From contig OZ242345.1 of the NCBI GenBank assembly GCA_965208605.1, positions 682,001-746,000 on the forward strand: DNA of 64,000 nt, given 5' to 3'. Source of the stretch: UBA9659 sp965208605 (lineage in GTDB: Bacteria > Pseudomonadota > Gammaproteobacteria > Pseudomonadales > Azotimanducaceae). Of this stretch, positions 1 through 9,037 are shown in pieces. The position numbers and the translations under genes are program-made. The notes under the pieces are model-generated. The model searched no databases. It had not been told where the DNA came from and worked only from the letters and a program-made list of their open reading frames with translations. Every line of letters begins with the position of its first letter. The stretch's first letter is position 1.

Positions 1-1
1 A

Positions 2-403
2 CAGCGATTCACCCACTATCCGGTAACTGATATCACCACCCTCCAGACACCCACCCTGTCCCTAGCCAATACTTCAGTCACCTCACCCTGGCAAATTGTC
101 GCTGACCAGGGGCGCATTCTCCGCTCCACCGGCTACCGGGACGAGATAGTGGAGTTCTGGGGGCAGGTGGTGGTCACCCGGGCCGAAGCGGACGGCAGGT
201 TTACGACTATCCTGACGGACAGCCTGAAGGTCCATCCCGATAGAAAACATGCCGAAACTGACACCCCGGTCACCGTAAAAAACCAAACAGGCGAAACCCA
301 GGCCGCGGGTATAGAAGCGTTTTTTGATGAGGATAGGTTTGTCTTCCATTCGTCTCTTGAACAGTCAGTGACTACCATTTTTCTACCCCCCAGCCTAGAC
401 TAG
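2..403 (+). CDS. lptC: LptC, LPS export bitopic protein (3' part)
   Basis: The reading frame is open from the window edge and ends at a TAG, leaving about 133 residues; the N-terminal membrane anchor lies outside. The visible part carries LptC-type beta-jellyroll features: the FTHYP stretch, then SPWQIVADQGRILRSTG, and EFWGQVVVTR. In the family, LptC sits in the inner membrane, binds the LptBFG transporter and passes LPS to LptA. The next two genes are lptA and lptB, as in other gammaproteobacteria, which supports the call. A 13-bp direct repeat lies just after the stop. Confidence 0.88.
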   Translation, partial: QRFTHYPVTDITTLQTPTLSLANTSVTSPWQIVADQGRILRSTGYRDEIVEFWGQVVVTRAEADGRFTTILTDSLKVHPDRKHAETDTPVTVKNQTGETQAAGIEAFFDEDRFVFHSSLEQSVTTIFLPPSLD

Positions 404-406
404 CCC

Positions 407-437
407 CACAACACTAGCTCACAACACTAGCCCACAA
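407..437. repeat. 13-bp tandem repeat in the lptC-lptA gap
   Basis: Two copies of CACAACACTAGC plus one base (407-419 and 420-432) and a partial third copy lie between the lptC stop and the lptA ribosome binding site. This is the first of many short tandem arrays at gene borders in this window. Confidence 0.7.
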
Positions 438-456
438 AGACGAAGGGATTACCAGA

Positions 457-999
457 ATGTCTTATCTGCATGGCACCGGCTTCACCAAGCGTTTTGGGCT
501 CTGTCTTGGGCTGTCCCTGTCGCCGCTCTGTCTGGCACTTGAATCTGACCAGCACCAGCCCATCAAAATTCGTGCTGATACTGCCGTCTTGGAAGAAGCT
601 AAAGGCATCGCCATCTACACCGGGCAGGTGAAGCTCCGCCAGGGTAGTCTCAGTGTATCCGCCGACCGGGTTGAAGTCCGCTCAGCTGCTGGGGAAGTAC
701 TCCAAATCATTGCCACAGCCAATACAGCCTCAAAAGAGCAAGCACACTACGAACAACAAAAAAATACCCAGGGCGATATGGTGGTCGCCAGGGCGGAGCG
801 GATTACTTATCTGGTGCAGGAAAACCGCCTCCACCTCAGTGGGAAGGCAAGCCTGCAGCAGGCGCAAGACACTTTCAGTGGGGAATTTCTCATCTATGAG
901 CCCGGGGCTAGCGTCATTCTGGACTCGGGTGCAGGCGCTGAGGACCGGGTGAAGATGACCATCTCGCCGAAAACAAGCGCCAAGAAGCCGGGACCCTAG
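457..999 (+). CDS. lptA: LptA, periplasmic LPS bridge protein
   Basis: The protein has 180 residues, close to the usual size of about 185. Residues 1-27 look like a signal peptide (KRF followed by a hydrophobic run ending near CLALE). An OstA-type beta-jellyroll follows from about residue 32: HQPIKIRADTAVLEE, then IYTGQVKLRQGSLSVSADRVEV. In the family, LptA forms the periplasmic bridge that carries LPS from LptC to LptD. A GAAGGGA Shine-Dalgarno lies 8 bases before the ATG. It sits between lptC and lptB, with a 3-base gap to lptB, so the three are almost certainly cotranscribed. Confidence 0.92.
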   Translation: MSYLHGTGFTKRFGLCLGLSLSPLCLALESDQHQPIKIRADTAVLEEAKGIAIYTGQVKLRQGSLSVSADRVEVRSAAGEVLQIIATANTASKEQAHYEQQKNTQGDMVVARAERITYLVQENRLHLSGKASLQQAQDTFSGEFLIYEPGASVILDSGAGAEDRVKMTISPKTSAKKPGP

Positions 1000-1002
1000 A
1001 GC

Positions 1003-1728
1003 ATGTCGGTGCTCCGGGTGGAAAACCTAGCGAAGAGCTACCGCGGGCGCCAGGTCGTCAAGAATATCTCTATGCAGGTAGAAAGCGGCCAGATAGTCGG
1101 GCTTCTCGGTCCCAATGGCGCGGGCAAAACGACCTGCTTCTATATGATGGTGGGTTCCATCTCCCACCATGAAGGCAAGGTGCTACTAGATGATGCAGAC
1201 ATCTCCCAGAAGGCGATGCACGAGCGAGCAAGATGTGGCATTGGCTATTTACCCCAGGAAGCATCCGTATTCCGCCGGTTGACCGCCAAGGACAATCTTC
1301 TCGCTATTTTGGAAACCAGAAAGGACTTAACGCGCCAACAGCAAATAGATTATGCCGAGAAGTTGTTACATGAATTTAGGATTGAACATATACGCGACAG
1401 CCTGGGGTCAGCCCTCTCTGGAGGCGAGAGAAGACGGGTTGAGATAGCAAGAGCCCTGACCACAGAGCCGTCATTCATCCTGCTTGATGAGCCCTTTGCC
1501 GGGGTGGACCCCATCTCCGTGAATGACATCAAGACTATCATCAAGCATTTATCAGACCGGGGTATTGGCATCCTCATCACCGACCATAATGTTCGAGAAA
1601 CCCTGGATGTCTGCGACCTGGCCTACATCGTCAATGACGGCAAGATTATCGCGACCGGCTCCCCAGAAACGATACTTGCAGACGATCAGGTGAAGCAGGT
1701 CTATCTCGGAGAGGATTTCAAGATGTAG
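1003..1728 (+). CDS. lptB: LptB, LPS export ABC ATPase
   Basis: A 241-residue ABC ATPase, the normal LptB length. Walker A is GPNGAGKT at 36-43, the ABC signature LSGGE is at 138-142, and Walker B ILLDEP is at 159-164 followed by FAGVDP. The H-loop histidine is in ITDHNVRETLDVCD. In the family, a dimer on LptF/LptG powers extraction of LPS from the inner membrane. It starts 3 bases after the lptA stop. In most relatives rpoN follows lptB; here a 371-bp spacer with a dispersed repeat follows, then hpf. Confidence 0.96.
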   Translation: MSVLRVENLAKSYRGRQVVKNISMQVESGQIVGLLGPNGAGKTTCFYMMVGSISHHEGKVLLDDADISQKAMHERARCGIGYLPQEASVFRRLTAKDNLLAILETRKDLTRQQQIDYAEKLLHEFRIEHIRDSLGSALSGGERRRVEIARALTTEPSFILLDEPFAGVDPISVNDIKTIIKHLSDRGIGILITDHNVRETLDVCDLAYIVNDGKIIATGSPETILADDQVKQVYLGEDFKM

Positions 1729-1756
1729 CCGGGAGGTGCTCCTCTCATTTCCCCTC

Positions 1757-1862
1757 TCCCCGTCATTCTTGTATTGAACAACGCAGCTTCGCCGTGAAGG
1801 AGTCCGACCAGGTGCGGACGGCTTATGCCACTGGATTTCCGAGCAAGCTCGAGAATGACGGC
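1757..1862. repeat. Dispersed hairpin repeat between lptB and hpf
   Basis: The left end reads CCGTCATTCTTG. The right end carries TTCCGAGCAAGCTCGAGAATGACGG, a short palindromic core (CGAG/CTCG) with the GAATGACGG flank found throughout the window. Its inner part is the reverse complement of the repeat after darP, including the stretch GGCATAAGCCGTCCG (about 80 bp in common). The remaining bases of the spacer (to 2087) are AT-rich leader sequence for hpf. Confidence 0.75.
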
Positions 1863-2099
1863 GCGGAGGCACGGGCGGACTGGTAGACTAATGGCTTGAA
1901 CCCCTGATTAAACCCAGAGGCGCCAGGACCCGCGTCCAATGAGCACAAAGAATGGGTCTACTAGTAGTATGCTGTTTCAGATAAGCCTTATACCTTAGAA
2001 TAATAAGTGTATGATGAGACGCTAGGCTAAACGCTAGGTTTAATCACTGGGGTTTAACCACGGCGGCATAACCTCTTTTAATCTTTCAAGGAGATTCCT

Positions 2100-2420
2100 A
2101 TGCAGTTAAATATCAGCGGGCATCATATTGAAGTGACCGATTCTCTACGCCACTATGTATCTACAAAAATGGAAAAACTCGAACGACACTTTGACCGAAT
2201 TATCAATATGAACGTCATCCTCTCGGTGGAAAAGCAACGACAAACAGCCGAAGCAACCATCCACACCAATAGTGGAGAAGTATTCGCAAACACCAAGCAC
2301 GATGATCTTTATGCGGCGATTGACATACTTGCTGACAAGTTGGACCGGCAACTCATCAAGAAAAAGGAAAAATTCCGCAGCAGAAAACATCAACCAATCC
2401 CTATTGATACCGATCAATGA
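2100..2420 (+). CDS. hpf: Ribosome hibernation promoting factor
   Basis: A short-type HPF/YhbH protein of 106 residues. It begins MQLNISGHHIEVTDSLRHYV and continues with the KMEKLERHFDRI helix, then the DDLYAAIDILADKLDRQL segment and a basic tail (KKKEKFRSRKH). In the family it binds the 30S decoding centre and promotes 100S ribosome dimers in slow growth. An AAGGAG Shine-Dalgarno at 2088-2093 supports the start. It normally follows rpoN, which is absent here. ptsN begins one base after its stop. Confidence 0.95.
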   Translation: MQLNISGHHIEVTDSLRHYVSTKMEKLERHFDRIINMNVILSVEKQRQTAEATIHTNSGEVFANTKHDDLYAAIDILADKLDRQLIKKKEKFRSRKHQPIPIDTDQ

Positions 2421-2421
2421 G

Positions 2422-2934
2422 ATGACCCTCGAGTCCATCCTCAGCCCTGATAGAACCCTTGCCAACCTTGCCGCTGGGAGCAAAAAGCGCGCTATTGAAA
2501 TCGCCTCAGAGCATATCGGCAAGACCACCCCTGAGCTGAGGACAGAAGATATTTATCGCGGGCTAATTGAGCGGGAAAAGCGAGGCACGACCGCTATCGG
2601 CAAGGGTGTTGCCATCCCCCATTGCCGGCTTGATACCTGTAAAACTATCCTCGGTGGGCTATTTATTTTGAACCAGGCGGCCGACTTTGATGCCTTTGAT
2701 GAGACACTGGTTAAGATCATGTTCGTGCTCCTAGTACCTCGGGCGGAAACCACCAAACACCTGGAAGTGCTAGCCATGCTCGCGGAAAGATTTGCCCAGG
2801 AAACGTACCGAAAAGCCCTCACCACTGCCCAATCTGATGATGACCTTTACCAACTTGCACTACTAGACCCCAGCCAGGCAACAAGTCATGCAAGAAGTCA
2901 TGTAAGAAATAGTGTTGCGGTAAGCTCGGAGTGA
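2422..2934 (+). CDS. ptsN: PtsN, nitrogen-type PTS enzyme IIA
   Basis: 170 residues from the ATG just after the hpf stop. A longer frame runs upstream through hpf, but this start gives the family N-terminus (MTLESILSPD). The phospho-acceptor histidine is His67 in GVAIPHCRLD. In the family, EIIA-Ntr takes a phosphate from NPr and regulates potassium transport and stress responses. It has no sugar-specific partners here. Near the C-terminus a 12-bp direct repeat (2883-2906) encodes SHARSHVR. The stop overlaps the ptsO start. Confidence 0.93.
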   Translation: MTLESILSPDRTLANLAAGSKKRAIEIASEHIGKTTPELRTEDIYRGLIEREKRGTTAIGKGVAIPHCRLDTCKTILGGLFILNQAADFDAFDETLVKIMFVLLVPRAETTKHLEVLAMLAERFAQETYRKALTTAQSDDDLYQLALLDPSQATSHARSHVRNSVAVSSE

Positions 2935-3209
2935 TGCTTGTGCTGCGCGAAATCATGGAAATAAAAAACAAACTAGGCTTGCATGCCAGGGCGGCTTCCC
3001 TCCTGGTAAAAACTGCCAGTGGTTTTGGTTCAGAGGTAACCCTGATATGTCCCGACAAACAAGCCAACGGTAAAAGTATCATGTCCGTCATGCTCTTGCA
3101 GGCAACCCAGGGTAGCAGTGTAACGGTGGAAGTCGACGGCGTGGATGAAGGAGAAGCTATGGCTTGTATAGCAGAATTAATTGGCAATCGATTTGGGGAG
3201 GAAGAATAA
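2934..3209 (+). CDS. ptsO: NPr, HPr-like phosphocarrier of the nitrogen PTS
   Basis: 91 residues. The active-site histidine is His17 in NKLGLHARAASLLVK, the HPr signature, and the regulatory-serine region reads GKSIMSVMLLQA. The ATG overlaps the ptsN stop (TGATG), so translation is probably coupled; a GTG three bases earlier is the alternative. In the family it carries phosphate from PtsP to PtsN. In E. coli rapZ lies between ptsN and ptsO; here the two genes touch, so rapZ is missing from this locus. Confidence 0.92.
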   Translation: MLVLREIMEIKNKLGLHARAASLLVKTASGFGSEVTLICPDKQANGKSIMSVMLLQATQGSSVTVEVDGVDEGEAMACIAELIGNRFGEEE

Positions 3210-3211
3210 AC

Positions 3212-4579
3212 ATGCCCACCGGTAAAGACACTGCACTCGCTTTTAACTCTACTCGGGCTATCCAGCTCAGAGAGTTAATGCGAGCTGGCAAAAAAGAAGA
3301 ATTCCAAAATAAAATCGGTGAGCTGACAGCACCCGACCTGGCGCACCTTCTCGTATCATCCCCCCAAGACGAAAGAGCACAGCTCTGGGAGCTCATAGAT
3401 GATGAACATCAAAGCCTGGTCATCCCTTATGTAGATGGAGAAATCATTCCGCTGATGCTGAGCGACAAGCCAGCGGAGTATATTGCGCAGGTTTTGGAAA
3501 AGGTGCCCTTTCTGCATGCCGTGAGGGACATTCTCCGCCGCCTCGAGCCGGTACTCACCTTAGAAGTCCTGGAATCTATGGATACGGCACTCCGTCGCCG
3601 GGTGTCGAGTTTGCTGTTATATCCGGAAGACACTGTGGGCGGCTTGATGGAAGTGGATATTGTTTCCGTCCATTCCGGAGTCCCTCTTGAAGAAACCGTC
3701 CGGCATCTAAGACAGCTCTCTACCTTACCGCCCATGACAGAAAACATCTTCGTCGTCGACCAAGACAATGTGTTTGAAGGTACATTACCGGTGGGCACCA
3801 TGCTGGTGTCAGAGCCGTCTCTGAACGTGCGTGATGTCATGATCTCCGAGACCATCGCGGTGCCAGCAGACACCTCAACCCACGATGCGGCGGCGATGTT
3901 CAAGCGATATAACCTCACCTCCGTGCCCGTAGTGGATGAAAACAACAAACTCCTGGGTAAAATCACCATTAATGATCTGCTGAGCGTCATCATCCATGAA
4001 GCCGACCACTCCATGATGCGTATGGCGGGATTAACGGAAAAAGATGATACCTTCGCGCCCATTCTGGCAACCACGCGCATTCGATCATTTTGGCTCGGTA
4101 CTAATCTTCTGACGGCATTTTTGGCGTCCTCAGTGATTGATCTTTTTAAGGACACGATTCAACAGGTGGTTGCTTTGGCAGTACTCATGCCAATTGTAGC
4201 GAGCATGGGCGGCGTCGCGGGGAGTCAGACAATCACTCTGGTCATTCGCAACATGGCGCAAGATGAACTCTTTGATAGCAATCTTCCATGGCTCATACGT
4301 CGGGAAGCGGCAGTGGGTATGATCAATGGGGTCATCTGGGCATTGATTGTTGCCGTGGGTGCCTCTTTGTTTTTTAGTGATTACCGACTCGGGGTCGCCA
4401 TAGCGGCAGCCCTGGTAATCAACCTTGTTGCCGGTGCGGTTACCGGCGCGACCCTACCCAGCCTACTCCGCAAAATGAACATTGACCCAGCCATTGCCGG
4501 CTCGGTCGTCTTGACGACGGTCACCGATGTCGTCGGCTTCATGTCGTTCCTTGGCCTGGCGACTCTTATTTATACCTGA
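3212..4579 (+). CDS. mgtE: MgtE magnesium channel
   Basis: 455 residues from an ATG preceded by GGGGAGGAAG; the frame is open further upstream inside ptsO, but this start fits the family. Order: N-terminal helical superfamily domain (about 10-130), CBS pair (about 135-262, with NIFVVDQDN and NLTSVPVVDENNKLLG), and a membrane domain with about five helices (290-455) carrying PIVASMGGVAGSQ and a TTVTDVVGF helix. In the family it is a homodimeric Mg2+ channel gated by Mg2+ bound to the N and CBS domains. It directly follows ptsO and precedes darP. Confidence 0.95.
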   Translation: MPTGKDTALAFNSTRAIQLRELMRAGKKEEFQNKIGELTAPDLAHLLVSSPQDERAQLWELIDDEHQSLVIPYVDGEIIPLMLSDKPAEYIAQVLEKVPFLHAVRDILRRLEPVLTLEVLESMDTALRRRVSSLLLYPEDTVGGLMEVDIVSVHSGVPLEETVRHLRQLSTLPPMTENIFVVDQDNVFEGTLPVGTMLVSEPSLNVRDVMISETIAVPADTSTHDAAAMFKRYNLTSVPVVDENNKLLGKITINDLLSVIIHEADHSMMRMAGLTEKDDTFAPILATTRIRSFWLGTNLLTAFLASSVIDLFKDTIQQVVALAVLMPIVASMGGVAGSQTITLVIRNMAQDELFDSNLPWLIRREAAVGMINGVIWALIVAVGASLFFSDYRLGVAIAAALVINLVAGAVTGATLPSLLRKMNIDPAIAGSVVLTTVTDVVGFMSFLGLATLIYT

Positions 4580-4585
4580 TGAGTC

Positions 4586-5119
4586 ATGCACCCGGCACCG
4601 AGCAAATCGCAACGTAAACGCGAGATGAAAGCCCTGGGCACCATAGCCCTGAGGCTCAGCCAACTCTCAAGCAATCATATTGAACACCTGGCTGATACAG
4701 CACTGAGGGCAGCGGTACTTACCGCGAAAAGTCTGACCCGGGGCAATGCGAGGAGGCGTCAACTCCAATACATTGCAAAACTGCTCAAGACTGCTGACCG
4801 GGCACCCATTACCGCAGTCCTGGACCGTCTAGATGCCAGTAGCGCAACACACCTTAGGTTGTTTCATCAGTTAGAAGCATGGCGTCAGGGTCTAGTGGGT
4901 GCTGAGGCTGAGGCTAGTGCTTTAGACAAGACACTAGATGATACTTTAGAAGAGATTTGCCAATGCTACCCCAACACGGACCGACAACACCTCAGAAGAC
5001 TAGCGAGAAACACCATGGCCGCCAAACATGCCGGGCGGGACCCTAGGGCACTGTCTCGCAAGGTCTTCAGGTATTTGAAGGAAGTGGCATCAGTAGTAGA
5101 CCGTGAATTCAACTCTTAA
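4586..5119 (+). CDS. darP: DarP/YjgA ribosome-associated protein
   Basis: 177 residues of the DUF615 family. It shows SKSQRKREMKALG near the start, ARRRQLQYIAKLL in the middle, RLFHQLEAWRQGLVG, and the C-terminal KVFRYLKEVAS. In the family it acts in late 50S subunit assembly. It begins 6 bases after mgtE. Its last codons (EFNS and stop) lie in a 26-bp sequence that recurs in an intergenic repeat at 55411, so a repeat element appears to form the 3' end of the gene. Confidence 0.9.
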   Translation: MHPAPSKSQRKREMKALGTIALRLSQLSSNHIEHLADTALRAAVLTAKSLTRGNARRRQLQYIAKLLKTADRAPITAVLDRLDASSATHLRLFHQLEAWRQGLVGAEAEASALDKTLDDTLEEICQCYPNTDRQHLRRLARNTMAAKHAGRDPRALSRKVFRYLKEVASVVDREFNS

Positions 5120-5230
5120 GTGCAACTTCACCGATGAAGGATTAGCCGTCATTCTCGGACTTGCCCGGGAATCCAGTGGCATAAGCCGTCCGAACCTGGC
5201 CGGACTCATTTACGACGAAACCACGCCATC
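5107..5230. repeat. Dispersed repeat after darP
   Basis: It starts with a 26-bp module shared with 55411-55436 (ATTCAAC-TCTTAAG-GCAACTTCACC type). CCGTCATTCTCG, a short hairpin and GGGAATCCAGTGG follow, then GCATAAGCCGTCCG. The rest of the 154-bp gap to the convergent yhdP shows nothing else that I recognise. Confidence 0.72.
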
Positions 5231-5273
5231 CCGCCTGCTTTGATCCTAACGGTGGCATGACCCCAGGCCGGGT

Positions 5274-8200
5274 TTATTCAGTCTTGGGAGCCGACGACGT
5301 TGCTCTGACCCGGTCGTCAAATATGCCAACAAACTTTATCTCAGGCGCATCAACCGTGCCGCTGATGTGGTACTTGGCACTGCTGAATTGATCAATCTTT
5401 TTCCTGAACAGATACCGGGCAAGCATGATCCAGATACCCGTCAGTGGGCCCACTGTTACGGCACTGTATGCCGCATACCAGGGCAGGTTCTGACTCACTG
5501 GCAGGGTGACGATCATGTCGCTATCCACTACTTGAGTATTGAAATCAAGCTTGCCACCTAACTTGAATTGCCCCACGGAACCCTGGATAAGGACCGGCTG
5601 CACCACCTCAACCACACCTTGATGCAAGGCAACCTCGCCGCGAATATCATTAAACTCAAAGCCCTTGCCTGATATATCGGAAAAATCAAGCCGGAAACGC
5701 TTGGCCAGATGCGCAAAGTCAAATATGCCAAGCAACTTGAGCGAGCTGCCAATATCAGCCTGTACAAATCTCCCTGCCCCGCCATGTATTTTGAGCCTGC
5801 CCTGAACCCGATTGAAACCCAGCATGGCAGGAGACCCTGCCCAGTGCAGTTCAGCACTCAGCTTCAGGTCATCAGCTTCAATACTGGGTGCCAGCCCCAA
5901 TATCGGCAAGGTCTCAGCGAGGTCAGTCACGAGGATTTCGCCCTGGAAGAGCGTCTGAGCATCCGCAGCACCCGGGCGCCAACTCAGGTGGGAAGTGCCC
6001 AGGATTTGCAACCCCGGCAGGGTCGCGACTAGATGCGTTAACCGGGCGGTGTCATCCTCAACTCTATAATCAAAAGACCAAGCACCCAGGTCCATACCAT
6101 TCAGGAGTAATTTTTCCGTGCTGAAATCAACAGCAGCTACCTCCAAGGGATTTAAACTCGCCAGCAGATCGTCGGGGGCACCTTCCGGCTGGTCTATTTT
6201 GAGAAATGCCAAGGCAATGCTGATGGGTAGATCCTCCTGGTCTGATAAGGTCACCAGGCCGCGCAGAGATGCATGGTTGATATGTACTCGCCACTGCTCA
6301 GCATGCTGGATCCCAGTGGCGATCACCGAGGAGACGGGGTCATCAAGTTGCACTGCCACCTGAGCACCCGCATGCAGAAAATCTTGCCGATAGGTCAAGT
6401 GCCGCACCTCATCAGGATTTGATTTCCTAAAAGGCGGGGGCAAGTTAAGCGTCACCCCAGTCAAATCCGAGGTTGCCTCAACATAGACCCCATCTCCCCC
6501 ATCGCTGTAGGGTATATGGAGTGATAGTGCATAGTCGGCGCTTCCCTCAGCACGACTCAACAAGGCTATATCTGACCAAATATGCAGATCATGCGCAGCC
6601 ACTGTACCCTGCAGATTCACGTTTAGCTCAGCAGCACCATACCGCTGAGAGGCTATCGTGCCGGAGACCGCTTCGCCGAACAGCAGGCCGGTAAAACCCT
6701 CAGAGCTGAGTCCCTGTATCGTCTGGTAACGACCCGTCCCGGAAAGTTGGGAAAAGTCCAAGTCATACTCTGGCATGACCAGTTGTGCATCCTGAAAGGT
6801 AAATTGAATATCCGAATAGACCGGCTTCCTCGTCTGCTGACCAATAGGAATATTCAGTTGCAGGGTCGCCTCTGCCTCCCCAGCCGCCGACCACTGAGCC
6901 GTTATCTGATTGATGGTGTCTGCTAAGGGCGTTTCATTGAGTAGGCGGAGCACATCTGCCGCCGGGCCCCTGGCGCTGGCATCCAGTAGTAGCTGCTCAA
7001 CGCGGCGAGACCGGGCGTCAATGGGCACCCGCAATGCGGCCGAAGACAGCTGGGTGTTATACACCCTGCCCACAGCATCCTTGACGGTCACCGCGTGATT
7101 AGCAACATGCACCGTCCCGTCAATGCCCTCTATCTCTGGCCAATCCTGGTGATAACGCAGCCTGGTGTCTTCTACCTTAAAAAAAAGATCGTAAACCTTC
7201 CGGGAAGCCGGCACCGCAGCGGACAAGGCACCGTGGAATAGCAACCCCGCCTCAAGACTGGTGCCGCCCTTGATGCCGGTATCCAGCCAGGTCGCCAGCG
7301 TGGGTGGCAGCTTCATAGGGATATAAGCCTTTGCCTCTAGTAAGCGGGTATTTTTGACGCCAATCAGCATGCTCCAGGTGCGTTCTTCCTGCGCCGGCGG
7401 CAGTTTGAACAGCAGCTTGCCATGCGCTATCTGTTCTTGATTGAGCACTTCCAATAGACCGCTGTCTAAAAGCATATATTGGGCATGCTGCTGGTATCTG
7501 AGCCGTCCTCTGGCCGAAGTAAAATGCCAAGGTTGCGCAAATACATTGGCAAAGTGCAGGCTGAAGGCCTCATTGCTGACATCAATGTATCCCTGGTCCC
7601 GGCTCATCGACAGGAGGCCATGCAGCCCATCAATGGATGGAGAGCCCGCATGCGCATCCATCGCCAGCCCATCTAGCCCCGCCACCAGGCGGCCCTTGCC
7701 GAGTGTCTTGTCGCTACTGAACAGCAACTCGGTCATGCGGCCACGCAAATTCACTTTTTTTAGACCGGTACTGAGGGGCCCAGGCACCAACTCGGTCGCC
7801 AGGTTCCCCACTAGAGGCATGAGCGGGGCAAGCTCCAGGCGCGGCATATAAGCCGCAAACCGGGTCCTGTCTCCCGTTCTACTCAGCGCAAATTGCAGCG
7901 CATCCAAGCGCAGGGCATCAGCACCACGGCTCAGTAGCAGCTCAGGCATGTAGATACTGCCGGTCATCCCGGCTTCATCCCGATGACCGAGCAGCCTGAA
8001 CTCAGTCTCCGCAAGATCCAGGAGGGTGACCCGAGTCCCCATCCCCTCTTCCTCCCTGGCCCAGTGTATACCGCGCAGGGCAAGCCGGCTGGTGATATCA
8101 AGTTCCCCGTCATGGGCAGCTATCCATACCTCAGCACTCAGCTGCTCGACGTTCAGGGGTTGGTTGTTAACTCTCAACTGGGGGAGGCCGGATAAAAAAT

Positions 8201-8996
8201 CACCCAGGGCCAGGTGCGGCACATCAAGATACAGCTCAGCATAGAAATCTGCGTCCTCTGGCTGCCCCATGTAAGTGCCCGTTAGGCTTATTCGACGGCG
8301 GTCAAGCCGGGCATCCGCTAGAGTTCTATCAACATAAAGGGACAAGGAAAGTTGTTTTTTAGCGGTGCTCTTAATGGCATTCTTAATAGCAGCCTGAATG
8401 ACACCTTTAATAGCGCCCTGATTCTCATCCTGAATATCATCCTGGCTAAGCACCACTATGGGCTCAGCACTAGACCTCAAGTGGAGTGGCGTCCTCAGGC
8501 CGGTTACCGATATATCAATATCATCCAGTAGGAGCCGATTAAGATGCGGCAAGGCATCCAGCAGGTACTGCCAATCAAAGCTACCCGGAGCACCGGAAAT
8601 GCCACTCAGGGTCATGCGTCCCTCGGCATCTCGGTCAAGTGTAAAGCGAATGCCCGAGGCTTCTAATTCCTTCAGGATCAGCTGCCGACTGAGCAGACTA
8701 TTGAATGTATCCAACCGGACCGAGAAGCGATCCAGCTCCAGCAGTGCCGCTGAAGACCGCCCTAGACGAAAATGAGTGACCGATAACTGAGGATCAAACT
8801 GATACCAGCTGCCTTCAATCCTGCCAATCTCAACATGCTGGAAGCCTCTGGCACCCAGGTAGTCTGCTAGCTCAGATTGGTAAGCATCAAGGGAAGAGAA
8901 GACTAGCCTGCCGACACCCACATAGCCCGCCAGGAGCACCAGACAGACCACCAATAGCCACCAGCAGCCGCTCAGCAGGCGTAACAAAATACTCAT
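5274..8996 (-). CDS. yhdP: YhdP, AsmA-like envelope lipid transport protein
   Basis: 1240 residues, the size expected for YhdP (TIGR02099 type). Residues 1-28 form a signal anchor (LLRLLSGCWWLLVVCLVLLAG). The rest is a long beta-rich AsmA-like body with DUF3971-type stretches, ending in GGKLDFNTQVVDSDMIVTLP and a hydrophobic segment (TVGPLTGIWIMLARYLF). In E. coli, YhdP, TamB and YdbH share phospholipid transport to the outer membrane. It is the last gene of the mre cluster; rng, usually just upstream, is absent. Around residues 185-215 a loose repeat (AIKGVIQAAIKNAIK) comes from imperfect 18-bp units. Confidence 0.93.
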   Translation of the reverse strand: MSILLRLLSGCWWLLVVCLVLLAGYVGVGRLVFSSLDAYQSELADYLGARGFQHVEIGRIEGSWYQFDPQLSVTHFRLGRSSAALLELDRFSVRLDTFNSLLSRQLILKELEASGIRFTLDRDAEGRMTLSGISGAPGSFDWQYLLDALPHLNRLLLDDIDISVTGLRTPLHLRSSAEPIVVLSQDDIQDENQGAIKGVIQAAIKNAIKSTAKKQLSLSLYVDRTLADARLDRRRISLTGTYMGQPEDADFYAELYLDVPHLALGDFLSGLPQLRVNNQPLNVEQLSAEVWIAAHDGELDITSRLALRGIHWAREEEGMGTRVTLLDLAETEFRLLGHRDEAGMTGSIYMPELLLSRGADALRLDALQFALSRTGDRTRFAAYMPRLELAPLMPLVGNLATELVPGPLSTGLKKVNLRGRMTELLFSSDKTLGKGRLVAGLDGLAMDAHAGSPSIDGLHGLLSMSRDQGYIDVSNEAFSLHFANVFAQPWHFTSARGRLRYQQHAQYMLLDSGLLEVLNQEQIAHGKLLFKLPPAQEERTWSMLIGVKNTRLLEAKAYIPMKLPPTLATWLDTGIKGGTSLEAGLLFHGALSAAVPASRKVYDLFFKVEDTRLRYHQDWPEIEGIDGTVHVANHAVTVKDAVGRVYNTQLSSAALRVPIDARSRRVEQLLLDASARGPAADVLRLLNETPLADTINQITAQWSAAGEAEATLQLNIPIGQQTRKPVYSDIQFTFQDAQLVMPEYDLDFSQLSGTGRYQTIQGLSSEGFTGLLFGEAVSGTIASQRYGAAELNVNLQGTVAAHDLHIWSDIALLSRAEGSADYALSLHIPYSDGGDGVYVEATSDLTGVTLNLPPPFRKSNPDEVRHLTYRQDFLHAGAQVAVQLDDPVSSVIATGIQHAEQWRVHINHASLRGLVTLSDQEDLPISIALAFLKIDQPEGAPDDLLASLNPLEVAAVDFSTEKLLLNGMDLGAWSFDYRVEDDTARLTHLVATLPGLQILGTSHLSWRPGAADAQTLFQGEILVTDLAETLPILGLAPSIEADDLKLSAELHWAGSPAMLGFNRVQGRLKIHGGAGRFVQADIGSSLKLLGIFDFAHLAKRFRLDFSDISGKGFEFNDIRGEVALHQGVVEVVQPVLIQGSVGQFKLGGKLDFNTQVVDSDMIVTLPVSQNLPWYAAYSAVTVGPLTGIWIMLARYLFRKKIDQFSSAKYHISGTVDAPEIKFVGIFDDRVRATSSAPKTE

Positions 8997-9037
8997 GCGG
9001 GGCTTAGGAGACTGGTGAACATGCGTGAGTAGAACCC

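Noticed and set aside
2272..2421. Upstream start for ptsN inside hpf
   Set aside because: The extra 50 codons overlap hpf and do not resemble PtsN; the ATG at 2422 gives the family N-terminus.
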